Origin: an uncultured Sutterella sp.
GTDB taxonomy: Bacteria > Pseudomonadota > Gammaproteobacteria > Burkholderiales > Burkholderiaceae_F
Direction of reading: 5' to 3'
Length of the DNA: 11,235 bases
Assembly: GCA_900770335.1 (NCBI GenBank)
Contig: CAAGKD010000126.1
Coordinates: forward strand, 1 to 11,235
This document shows, piece by piece, positions 1-6,308 of this stretch (the stretch's first letter is position 1; each line of letters begins with the position of its first letter). The position numbers and the translations under genes are program-made. A model generated the notes under the pieces. That model saw nothing but the letters and a program-made list of their open reading frames with translations. It had not been told where the DNA came from and did no database searches.

Positions 1-185
1 ATGTCCGCGGCGCGCAGCGCGTAGCCGTCCATCTGCGAATTGTCCCAGCCCGGAACGTCGATCGTCGCGGTGACGTCCTCGGCGAGCACGCGGCCCGTCG
101 AGTACATGAGAGGAATCGTCTCGGCCTCCCCGATGGGACTGGCCTCCCGCATGAGGAGTTCAAGCGCCTCGGCGTAGGTGATCAT
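1..185 (-). CDS. moeA: MoeA, molybdopterin molybdenumtransferase (N-terminal fragment, runs off the window)
   Basis: Only the first 61 codons are present; the gene continues past base 1. MoeA inserts molybdate into adenylylated molybdopterin, a late cytoplasmic step of molybdenum cofactor synthesis. The visible N-terminus reads as a typical MoeA domain: MITYAEALELL, then a segment ending RVLAEDV, then the family hallmark DNSQMDGYA near residues 49-57. The ATG at 185-183 is preceded by AAGGA about 10 bases upstream. It lies 38 bases after the mobB stop on the same strand, so it is probably the third gene of the thrC-mobB-moeA transcript. thrC followed by moeA is a known betaproteobacterial arrangement. 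Nothing can be said about the catalytic middle or the C-terminus. Confidence 0.9.
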   Translation of the reverse strand, partial: MITYAEALELLMREASPIGEAETIPLMYSTGRVLAEDVTATIDVPGWDNSQMDGYALRAAD

Positions 186-223
186 GAGTGTCTGGTCCTT
201 GGAATGGGTTTTCCGCGAGGCGC

Positions 224-769
224 TCAGGCGCGCAGCCGCGAGCTGCTCGCCAGGCCCTCGATGAAGTCGGCGACGGCCTTCGGGTCGTTGACGTCGAGCC
301 GCGGCGCGCCCGCGAAGGCGGGCTCGTCAAAGTCCGTCGCGACGGCGGCGAGCTGCTCGCGCCCCTCACGGGCGAAGAGCGGCGGCTCGGAGGACGCCTC
401 CCGGCGGCGGACCTCAATTCTAGGGAAGGCGCCCTCGCGCTTGAACCCCTCCACAAGAATGATCTCCGCATCCCCCGCAAGAGCGAGAAGCGCCTCGACC
501 GAAGCGGGCCCCTGCGGGGTCTCGGCCATCACGGCCCAGCGCTCGGCCGTGCGCAGGATCACCCGCTGCGCACCCGCCTCGCGGTAGCGCCAGGTGTCTT
601 TTCCCGGCCGGTCGAGGTCAACGCCGTGATGCGCGTCCTTCAGGGCCGCCACGCGGCGACCCCGTCCGACGAGCTCGGCGGCGACGGCCGCGGCGAGCGT
701 GGTCTTTCCCGCGCCCGAGCGGCCGACGAAGCCGATCACGAAGGGCTCTGCGCGAGGCCCCTGCGTCAC
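224..769 (-). CDS. mobB: MobB, molybdopterin-guanine dinucleotide biosynthesis adaptor protein
   Basis: 181-residue P-loop GTPase-like protein that assists MobA in attaching GMP to molybdopterin to make the MGD form of the cofactor. The Walker A motif GRSGAGKTT is at residues 16-24. It is followed by the MobB signature region KDAHHGVDLDRPGKD (44-58) with downstream REAGA, and by LVEGFKRE around 105-112. The usual KH at the start of the signature is KD here. Length is normal for stand-alone MobB. The start codon is GTG at 769-767, fused to the thrC stop (GTGA), so translation is probably coupled to thrC. MGD is used by periplasmic DMSO-reductase-family enzymes such as nitrate or TMAO reductases, so this gene suggests anaerobic molybdoenzyme respiration. 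Identification is firm. Confidence 0.93.
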   Translation of the reverse strand: MTQGPRAEPFVIGFVGRSGAGKTTLAAAVAAELVGRGRRVAALKDAHHGVDLDRPGKDTWRYREAGAQRVILRTAERWAVMAETPQGPASVEALLALAGDAEIILVEGFKREGAFPRIEVRRREASSEPPLFAREGREQLAAVATDFDEPAFAGAPRLDVNDPKAVADFIEGLASSSRLRA

Positions 770-2205
770 GCCCAGGGCCTCGCGACGAACTCGGCGATCC
801 TTTCGCGCGCGACGTCCGCGTCCGCAGGGATCTCCACGCGGCGCGTCTCGCGCTCGAAGAGGTCCGCGTAGTCGTCGGGCAGGGCAACGGCGTTCCCGGT
901 GGCGAGCTTCGTCATCTTCGGGAACTTCACGGCCTGCACGGTCTCAAAGCAGATCGTCTTCACGCCGACCGGATGGAGGTAGACGCCCGTGTAGAGGCAG
1001 TCCGCCGTGTGCGGGTCGATCGTCGTCTCGTAGCGGATGTTGAGATGCTCGATGATCTCGAGCCGGTTGGAGTGGTTGGACGTGCCCGAGGCGAGGCCGC
1101 TCCTGCGCACGAGTGCGAACTCCTCGGGCGTGAGCGTGAACTCGCCCTTCTCCTCGAGGTCGTGGACGAGCTCGGTGACGCGCGCGCCGTTCCGGCCGAG
1201 AAGCTCGAAGAGGAAGCGCTCGAAGTTCGCCGCGCGCGAGATGTCCATCGAGGGCGAGGAGGTCGCGATCGTCTCGCTCGCGGGACGCGGGTTGTAAGTG
1301 CCGGTCCTGAGGAACCGGTCCATCGCGTCGTTCTCGTTCGTGGCGACGAGGAGCTTGAGGATCGGCAGGCCCATCATCTTCGCGACGTATCCGGCGAAGG
1401 CGTTGCCGAAGTTGCCGCCCGGCACGCAGAAGACGACCTGCTCGTCGCGGGTCCCGGTCGCCTCGATGTAGGCGTAGAAGTAGCAGGCCACCTGCACGGC
1501 GATGCGCGCCCAGAGGTAGGAGTTGATCGCGCCCAGGCGGTTCTCCGTCCTGAACGCGTCGTCCGCGAGGATCGACTTCACGATCGCCTGGCAGTCGTCG
1601 AACGTTCCGTCGACCTCAAGGTTGAGGATGTTCTCCGAGAGCTCGGAGTAGAGCTGCGCCTCCTGGAACTTCGACATGCGGCCCTTGGGCGAGAGCATGA
1701 CGACGCGCGCGTCCTTCCTGCCGCGGAAGGCGTGCTCGGCCGAGGCGCCCATGTCGCCCGTCGTCGCGCCGACGAGCGTCATGCGCTCGGGCTCGGTACC
1801 GAGGCGCTCCTCGTGCAGGCGCTTGAGAAAGAGCATGCTCACGTCGTCGAACGTGAGCGTCGGCCCGTTCGCAAGCTCGAAGAGCCCCACGTCATCCTGC
1901 AGCCACTGGATCGGCGCGATCTCGTGGGACTTGAAGATGTCCCGGCCGTGCCGGAAGCACTCGGGCTTCCAGGCGTCGCGGCACACGACCCAGAGCCGCT
2001 CGGGATCGATGCGCACCCAGAAGCGCTTGAGGATCTCAAAGGCGACGCCCGAGAAGTCGCGTCCGCGGAGCTTTGCGATGTCCTCGAGCGTGAATTTCGG
2101 ATACGTCTCCGGCACATAGAGGCCGCCGTCCCCGGCGAAGCCTTCGAAGGCGATGTCTGCGAAGGTCCTGCCGTCCGCGGCGCCTCGCGTCGAGATGTAA
2201 AGCAT
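766..2205 (-). CDS. thrC: Threonine synthase-like protein lacking the PLP lysine
   Basis: 479 residues, normal length for the Burkholderiales form of ThrC, which converts O-phosphohomoserine to threonine with PLP. Family landmarks are clear: MLYISTRG at the N-terminus, DGGLYVPE (26-33), ELANGPTL (110-117), VDGTFDDCQAIVK (198-210), VPGGNFGN (261-268), VATNENDAMDRFLRTG, SSPSMDIS (316-323), DPHTAD (397-402) and ETVQAVKF (421-428). At the motif normally read as TLAFKD, where K forms the Schiff base with PLP, the sequence is TLTFDD, so Asp120 replaces the lysine (GAC, bases 1848-1846). Other usual residues are also altered: ATSGDTG is ATTGDMG (147-153), NSINWAR is NSYLWAR, and A[QH]P.KF is VQAVKF. 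The frame is otherwise intact. ATG at 2205 has GGAGA about 8 bases upstream. Family membership and locus are secure; threonine synthase activity is doubtful. Confidence 0.88.
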   Translation of the reverse strand: MLYISTRGAADGRTFADIAFEGFAGDGGLYVPETYPKFTLEDIAKLRGRDFSGVAFEILKRFWVRIDPERLWVVCRDAWKPECFRHGRDIFKSHEIAPIQWLQDDVGLFELANGPTLTFDDVSMLFLKRLHEERLGTEPERMTLVGATTGDMGASAEHAFRGRKDARVVMLSPKGRMSKFQEAQLYSELSENILNLEVDGTFDDCQAIVKSILADDAFRTENRLGAINSYLWARIAVQVACYFYAYIEATGTRDEQVVFCVPGGNFGNAFAGYVAKMMGLPILKLLVATNENDAMDRFLRTGTYNPRPASETIATSSPSMDISRAANFERFLFELLGRNGARVTELVHDLEEKGEFTLTPEEFALVRRSGLASGTSNHSNRLEIIEHLNIRYETTIDPHTADCLYTGVYLHPVGVKTICFETVQAVKFPKMTKLATGNAVALPDDYADLFERETRRVEIPADADVARERIAEFVARPWA

Positions 2206-2232
2206 GGATGGTCTCCGTTTGCTTCGCGGGAA

Positions 2233-2350
2233 TGCGCCTCATGGCGCAGTCCGCCCCGCCTCCGTCCGCGAGGGACGGATTCGAGACGCTGCGCGGCGCG
2301 CCCGCGGAATTGCTCTCCCGCGCGGAGGATCCTTTTCGGATCCCGCGCGG
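2233..2350 (-). promoter_or_regulatory. Three tandem hairpins in the thrC leader
   Basis: Three inverted repeats lie in a row upstream of thrC. The first in the thrC reading direction is 2318-2350: arms CCGCGCG (2318-2324) plus GGATCC (2327-2332) against GGATCC (2338-2343) plus CGCGCGG (2344-2350), a 13-bp stem with a 2-nt bulge and 5-nt loop. The second is 2261-2279, TCCGTCC against GGACGGA with a 5-nt loop. The third is 2233-2248, TGCGCC against GGCGCA with a 4-nt loop, ending 28 bases before the thrC ATG. None is followed by a T run. They could fold in the thrC 5' leader, but GC-rich DNA makes chance stems common. Confidence 0.4.
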
Positions 2351-2499
2351 CTGATGTCTCAATGCTAACCCGAGAGCGGCCGCGCGCAGGCGGACAAATG
2401 CGCTGAAAGTGCTCCGAAGCCTCCTTTCGACGTAGATCCGCCGCGCGGCCATACCATTTGTGAATACGTGCTTTCCCTTCCCGGCGATTCCCCCAAGGA

Positions 2500-2515
2500 T
2501 GTAGCCCGGGCTACA
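2500..2515. promoter_or_regulatory. 16-bp perfect palindrome, candidate operator for the flavoprotein gene
   Basis: TGTAGCCCGGGCTACA is a perfect dyad with a central CG, centred 120 bases before the flavoprotein ATG. An overlapping dyad GGATGT (2497-2502) / ACATCC (2518-2523) gives a second possible pairing. An even palindrome with TGTA/TACA ends and central CG resembles operators of LacI-family repressors. Which protein binds, if any, is not shown. Confidence 0.4.
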
Positions 2516-2627
2516 GAACATCCGCCGCGCACGGGCGAGGATTGTCCGCATCAGCCGCGGCCGGGCGCTCCGGGCGTCCGAAGGACCGGCCGAAGCGGCG
2601 AATGAAAGCCAAGAGAAAGGATTCACC

Positions 2628-4127
2628 ATGAAGCACGCATTCAAGCTTGCCGCGGCCGCCTCGGCGGTCCTGCTCGCCCTCAACCCCGCCTTCGCCAAGG
2701 ACGTCGCCTACGACGCGGACATCGTCGTCATCGGCGCGGGCGCCTCGGGCACGGCCGCCGCCTGGGCCGCGGCCGAGAAGGGCCTCAAGGTCGTCACGCT
2801 CGAGAAGTCCGGCATGATCGGCGGCACGGGCAAGTTCTCCGAGGGCATTTTCGCCGTCGAGAGCAGCATGCAGCGCAACTGGAACTACGGCCTCACGCGC
2901 GACGAGGCATTCATGAAGATCATGAACTACGGCCACTGGCGCGGCAACGCCCGCATGGTGCGCGCCTTCGTCGACCGCTCGGGCGACACGATCGACTGGA
3001 TGACGAAGAACGGCGTGAAGTTCGAGAAGCTCTTCTCGAACTATCCCAACGGCCTGTACACCTGGCACATATACGAGGGCCGCGGCGCGGGCTGGATCAA
3101 CCTCTTCATGAAGAAGTACCAGGACGCGGGCCAGACGCTCCTGCTCAACACCTGGGGCGAGAAGCTCATCGAGAAGGACGGCAGGATCGTCGGCGTCGAG
3201 GCGACGAACAAGGACGGCGACAAGGTCACCGTCACCTCCAAGGCGACCATCATCGCCACGGGGGGCTTCTTCGCCAACAAGGAGATGCGCGAGAAGTATC
3301 TGCGCTTCCCGAACGCCGACGGCCTCGCGCAGAACGGCAAGACGGGCGACGGCATCCGCATGGCCTGGTCCGTGGGCGGCGGCTCGGAGGGCGCCGAGGT
3401 GCAAGCCTCCTACCGTCCGGGCCCTCGCGCCGTCTCGACGACGAACCACGTCTCGGCGACCGCCAAGCAGCCCCACCTCTGGCTCTCGCCCAAGGGCGAG
3501 CGCTTCTGCAACGAGGAGATCATGCTCGAGTGGCCGTTCGCGGGCAACGCCCTCGAGCGCATCGGCGGCACGATGTACGTCGTCTACGACCAGAAGACGC
3601 TCGATCACATGGAGAAGGACCAGGGCATCGACCTGGGCGTCGGCGTGATGGTTCCGGTCGGCACGAAGCTCGGCAACTTCCAGAAGGAGTGGGACGCCGC
3701 CGTCAAGGCCGGCTGGGCCTTCAAGGCCGACACGCTCGAGGGCCTCGCCAAGGCGACCGGCATGAATCCCGAGAAGCTCGCCAAGACCGTCGCCGAGTAC
3801 AACGGCTACTGCGAGGTCCGCCATGACGCCGAGTTCGCGAAGAACGCCAAGTACCTGCGCGAAGTGAAGACGGGCCCGTTCTACGCGATCAAGTCCGTCG
3901 CCTCGACCCTGGGCACCCTGGGCGGCATCAAGGCCAACGAGCGCTTCGAGGTCGTCACGCAGAACGAGGATCCGATCCCGGGCCTGTACGCCGCGGGCAA
4001 TGACGTGGGCGGCATGTACGGCGACTCGTACGACCTCCTGATGGCCGGCTCCACCGTGGGCTTTGCCGTGAACTCCGCGCGCATCGCGGTGGACTCGGCC
4101 GCCGAGTACATCAAGGCCGCGAAGTGA
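2628..4127 (+). CDS. Exported FAD-dependent oxidoreductase of the fumarate reductase/flavocytochrome c flavoprotein family, substrate unknown
   Basis: 499 residues. A Sec-type signal peptide (residues 1-23, cleavage after NPAFA) sends it to the periplasm. The mature protein begins with a Rossmann FAD site, IGAGASG (35-41) and LEKSGMIGGTGK. It ends with a second FAD-contact block, GLYAAGNDVGGMYGDSYDL (452-470), then AGSTVGFAVNSARIA. This is the FAD_binding_2 fold of Shewanella-type soluble fumarate reductases, without a heme domain or FMN-binding domain. Residues that handle fumarate in those enzymes are not recognisable: the Arg after GxRFxNE is missing (GERFCNEEIMLEW, 290-302), the HHTMGG histidine region is STLGTLGG (426-433), and the GANRLGG arginine region is GDSYDLL. 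A different acceptor is therefore likely. Electrons must come from a partner cytochrome not encoded here. ATG 2628 has AGAAAGGA 6 bases upstream. Confidence 0.9.
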   Translation: MKHAFKLAAAASAVLLALNPAFAKDVAYDADIVVIGAGASGTAAAWAAAEKGLKVVTLEKSGMIGGTGKFSEGIFAVESSMQRNWNYGLTRDEAFMKIMNYGHWRGNARMVRAFVDRSGDTIDWMTKNGVKFEKLFSNYPNGLYTWHIYEGRGAGWINLFMKKYQDAGQTLLLNTWGEKLIEKDGRIVGVEATNKDGDKVTVTSKATIIATGGFFANKEMREKYLRFPNADGLAQNGKTGDGIRMAWSVGGGSEGAEVQASYRPGPRAVSTTNHVSATAKQPHLWLSPKGERFCNEEIMLEWPFAGNALERIGGTMYVVYDQKTLDHMEKDQGIDLGVGVMVPVGTKLGNFQKEWDAAVKAGWAFKADTLEGLAKATGMNPEKLAKTVAEYNGYCEVRHDAEFAKNAKYLREVKTGPFYAIKSVASTLGTLGGIKANERFEVVTQNEDPIPGLYAAGNDVGGMYGDSYDLLMAGSTVGFAVNSARIAVDSAAEYIKAAK

Positions 4128-4199
4128 TCTCCTGACTCCGCGCGCCGGCTCAGGGAGCGGCGAGCTCCCCGGCTGACGGCTGCGGACGCGTCCTCCGAA

Positions 4200-4240
4200 C
4201 GCCGCCGCGGGACAGGCTCCTGGGCGGCGCTTTGCTTTCC
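4200..4240 (+). terminator. Possible terminator after the flavoprotein gene
   Basis: Stem CGCCGCC (4200-4206) / GGCGGCG (4223-4229) is followed by CTTTGCTTTCC. The loop is long (16 nt) but contains a small CAG/CTG pairing. A second hairpin lies between this and the stop codon, GGGAGC (4153-4158) / GCTCCC (4164-4169), without a T tract. Together they suggest partial termination before the CesT-like gene. Confidence 0.4.
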
Positions 4241-4366
4241 GCCGCGCCGTCCGGGCGGCTTGACGAAAGTTAACGGACCCGCCGCCGGCGCCCGCATGCA
4301 CTGGGCCGCACGGGCGGAGCGCGATCGGCGCTATCCGCGCCTGTGAAAAAATGGAAAGGACAGACC

Positions 4367-4795
4367 ATGGACGCAAAGGAACTCATCTCCGAACTCGGCT
4401 CCCGCTTCGGAATCACGCTTGAACTCTCCGACGCGGGCACCTGCCGCGTCATCTTCGACGAGGACGCCGTGGACTTCGAGCTCGCCGGCCGGAGGCTCTT
4501 CGTCATGGCGGACCTCGGCCCCGTCGCGGGCGGCGAAGCGCTCCTGCGCGAGCTTCTCGAGGCCGACTACCTCGGCGCAAAGACCTTCGGCGCGACCATC
4601 AGCATCGACTCCGAGCGCGACGTCTTCTCGCTGCACGCGATCCTCCCCGCCCAGGACGACTACGAGGCTTTCGAGGAGAACTTGACGGGCTTCGTGAAGG
4701 CCCTGCGCGAGTGGAAGGAGATAATCAGCTCCGCGCCTCTCGCGGGCGAAGCGACGCAGACGCTCGACGCCGTCGCGGGCGGCATCCCCGTCTGA
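4367..4795 (+). CDS. CesT/Tir-chaperone-fold family protein
   Basis: 142 residues from ATG 4367, chosen because AAAGGA sits 7 bases upstream; an in-frame GTG at 4343 would add 8 residues but lacks a visible ribosome site. The protein follows the CesT (type III secretion chaperone) pattern closely: an N-terminal helix ELISELGSRFGI, a strand with CRVIFDEDAVDFE, then RRLFVMADLG, a central helix LLRELLEADYLG followed by the strand FGATISIDSERDVFSLHAIL, and a C-terminal helix ending VKALREWKEII. Proteins of this fold are small acidic dimers that bind the N-termini of secreted effectors. No effector or secretion apparatus gene is adjacent, so the client is unknown. It is 239 bases after the flavoprotein gene and is followed by a strong terminator. 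A 5-bp hairpin GGCGC/GCGCC (4327-4341) precedes the ribosome site. Family call is by pattern recognition only. Confidence 0.7.
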   Translation: MDAKELISELGSRFGITLELSDAGTCRVIFDEDAVDFELAGRRLFVMADLGPVAGGEALLRELLEADYLGAKTFGATISIDSERDVFSLHAILPAQDDYEAFEENLTGFVKALREWKEIISSAPLAGEATQTLDAVAGGIPV

Positions 4796-4847
4796 TCGCT
4801 TCAGCGAGATCCCAGAAGGCTGCGCGATCCGCGCGGCCGACTCAATT

Positions 4848-4874
4848 GAAAGCCCGGCCGTGCGCCGGGCTTTC
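4848..4874 (+). terminator. Rho-independent terminator after the CesT-like gene
   Basis: Perfect 11-bp stem GAAAGCCCGGC (4848-4858) / GCCGGGCTTTC (4864-4874) with loop CGTGC, followed by GTCGCTTT. The AAAGCCCG/CGGGCTTT form is the classic intrinsic terminator. It separates the flavoprotein/CesT unit from the regulator island downstream. Confidence 0.85.
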
Positions 4875-4880
4875 GTCGCT

Positions 4881-5010
4881 TTACCGATTCTCCTTCCGGC
4901 ACGAAAGAAGTATGATCATTGAAATTCATGGATTTCATTCCCAGAATCGGTAAAAGCGCGGGACGGAATCGAACAAATCGGTCAAGAGCCTTTTACCGAT
5001 TTGACCGATT
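4881..5010. promoter_or_regulatory. Array of five ACCGATT elements upstream of the AlbA_2/winged-helix gene
   Basis: ACCGATT occurs five times in 130 bases, in both orientations: 4883-4889 (+), 4945-4951 (-), 4976-4982 (-), 4995-5001 (+) and 5004-5010 (+). They form three perfect inverted repeats. TTACCGATTCT (4881-4891) pairs with AGAATCGGTAA (4943-4953). AATCGGTAAAAG (4945-4956) pairs with CTTTTACCGATT (4990-5001). AATCGGTCAA (4976-4985) pairs with TTGACCGATT (5001-5010). The array ends 20 bases before the start codon of a gene whose product has a C-terminal DNA-binding domain, so autoregulation is a natural inference. Confidence 0.65.
4911..4916 (+). promoter_or_regulatory. Possible -10 element for the AlbA_2 gene
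   Basis: TATGAT is one base from the sigma-70 -10 consensus. It lies between the first and second ACCGATT elements, in the most AT-rich part of this gap. The -35 position 17 bases upstream (TTCTCC, 4888-4893) is poor and overlaps the first element, as expected if a bound protein controls access. Confidence 0.3.
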
Positions 5011-5030
5011 CCGCAGGAGGGAAGCTCGCC

Positions 5031-6272
5031 ATGCGCCTGCCCAGGCATGAAGGCATCGAATATGCGCAAGGGTGGGACGACCGCTCCTGGGAGACGCTGA
5101 TCGCGTTCGCAAACGGCTCGGGCGGCGTTCTCTGCCTCGGCGTCGCCGGAGACGGAACGGTCGGAGAGATCGACCTTGAAGAGACGCAGCGCGCCGTGAT
5201 GCGGTTCGCCCTGAACGGAGCGGAGCCGACCATGGCCGGACTCGTCCGGGTTGAGCCTCGGACGCTTGACGCCCGAACGGCGGCGCTCGCCTTCGTGGCG
5301 TCCGGCCCGCGGCGCCCTTACGTCCTCAAGGACAAGCGCCTCTCCGAGGACGGCGTCTTCATCCGAATGGGCGGCGAAACCGTGGCCGCAACGCTCGAGG
5401 AGATCCTTCAGATCGCGCGCCGCAGCAGCCCCCTCAACTGGGTGAGCCGAACCTGCGGACGCGATGACCTGACCTTCGACGCGACCGCCTCCTTCCTCGA
5501 ATCCCGCGGCATTCCGTTCGGGCCGGACGCCCGGACCTGCCTGGGGCTTCTCGCCGACGACCGGCGCTTCACAGGCCTGGCGCTCCTTCTCTCGGACCAG
5601 AATGACGTACGAATCACCTTCAACCGATTCGGGCAGGACGGAAGTCCCGAGCGGTGCGAGCAGGTGACCGGCCCGCTCCTCGAGCAGATGCGGCGCCTGC
5701 GGGAGCGCCTTGAGATCGTCAACGCGCCGACCGCGGGAAAGAGCGCCGGCGAAGGGCCGTGCGAAATGCGACGCCCCTGGCCCGACGCAGCGCTCAGCGA
5801 AGCGCTCGCCTTTTGCGTCACGCACAGAGACTGCGACCTGCCGCTTCAGTCGACGATCAACCTTTGGCCGGACCGGATCGAATTCCTGATCGCCGGCGGG
5901 CTCCCGCCGAAGCTGACGCCCGACGACGTGGTAGCGGATGCGCTGATGGGCGGCGGACTTGCGGACATCTTCCGCAGCCATGCGTCCCGCATGCGAAAGC
6001 CTCTTCTGAGAGGCGTCGACCGAAGCCTGCTGCTGGAGCTGCCGCGAGAGGAGGACGATGCGGACGGCAGTCTGGAAGAGCGGCTCGCAAGTTTTCTCAG
6101 AGCAAGCCCGCACGGCCGCTCACGGCAGGAGGTTGAGCGCTTCCTCGGCGTCAGCCGCCCGACGGCGCTCAAGCTGCTCGGCTCGCTCCGCCAGGAGAGA
6201 AGGATCATCACGAGAGGCAAGGCCCGAAGCCTGCGCTACCACTACCAGGCTGCGACCGCCGCAACCGAGTGA
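5031..6272 (+). CDS. AlbA_2 (Schlafen-type) ATP-binding protein with C-terminal winged helix, putative transcriptional regulator
   Basis: 413 residues from ATG 5031, chosen because AGGAGG (5015-5020) is 10 bases upstream. An upstream in-frame TTG at 5001 lies inside the repeat array and has no ribosome site. The N-terminal AlbA_2 domain covers about residues 8-130: EYAQGWDDRSWETLIAFAN, GGVLCLGVAGDGTV, a PYVLKD...FIRMGG strand pair and TLEEI. A GHKL-like ATPase segment follows at about 250-340 (SEALAFCVTHRD, then WPDRIEFLIAGGLPP), and a winged helix is at about 347-405 (RSRQEVERFLGVSRPTALKLLGSL). This architecture is seen in proteins annotated as ATP-binding or RecG-like transcriptional regulators; functions are mostly unknown. 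The usual EAL.NA..HRD box has Phe for the Asn, so ATP binding may be lost. The ACCGATT array suggests it binds its own promoter. Confidence 0.8.
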   Translation: MRLPRHEGIEYAQGWDDRSWETLIAFANGSGGVLCLGVAGDGTVGEIDLEETQRAVMRFALNGAEPTMAGLVRVEPRTLDARTAALAFVASGPRRPYVLKDKRLSEDGVFIRMGGETVAATLEEILQIARRSSPLNWVSRTCGRDDLTFDATASFLESRGIPFGPDARTCLGLLADDRRFTGLALLLSDQNDVRITFNRFGQDGSPERCEQVTGPLLEQMRRLRERLEIVNAPTAGKSAGEGPCEMRRPWPDAALSEALAFCVTHRDCDLPLQSTINLWPDRIEFLIAGGLPPKLTPDDVVADALMGGGLADIFRSHASRMRKPLLRGVDRSLLLELPREEDDADGSLEERLASFLRASPHGRSRQEVERFLGVSRPTALKLLGSLRQERRIITRGKARSLRYHYQAATAATE

Positions 6273-6308
6273 TCCGCAGCGCCAGCGGAGCGACCCATGC
6301 AGGCAAAG

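Larger units (their letters stand above)
2206..2627. other. Divergent intergenic region between thrC and the flavoprotein gene
   Basis: 422 bases without a convincing gene. The thrC-proximal half holds three separate hairpins (2233-2248, 2261-2279, 2318-2350). The flavoprotein-proximal half holds a 16-bp perfect palindrome (2500-2515) and a good ribosome binding site, AGAAAGGA, just before ATG 2628. The region must contain promoters in both directions, but no convincing -35/-10 pair was found on either strand. Confidence 0.8.

Noticed and set aside
2222..2260. A leader peptide with Thr and Ile codons (MRRIPAKQTETIH...) before thrC, as in E. coli thrL
   Set aside because: Only two Thr codons and the frame runs on into thrC out of register without a stop; not a credible attenuator peptide.
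973..2406. Long plus-strand frame opposite thrC
   Set aside because: It is an antisense shadow with low-complexity Glu/Arg/Val composition; the minus-strand protein is a clear ThrC homologue.
4260..4288. TTGACG at 4260-4265 as the -35 of a promoter for the CesT-like gene
   Set aside because: No acceptable -10 lies 16-18 bases downstream, where the sequence is GC-only.
2511..4376. Long 621-codon minus-strand frame opposite the flavoprotein gene
   Set aside because: It is a GC-rich antisense shadow, rich in Arg, Ala, Leu and Val without any family pattern; the plus strand carries a signal peptide and FAD motifs.
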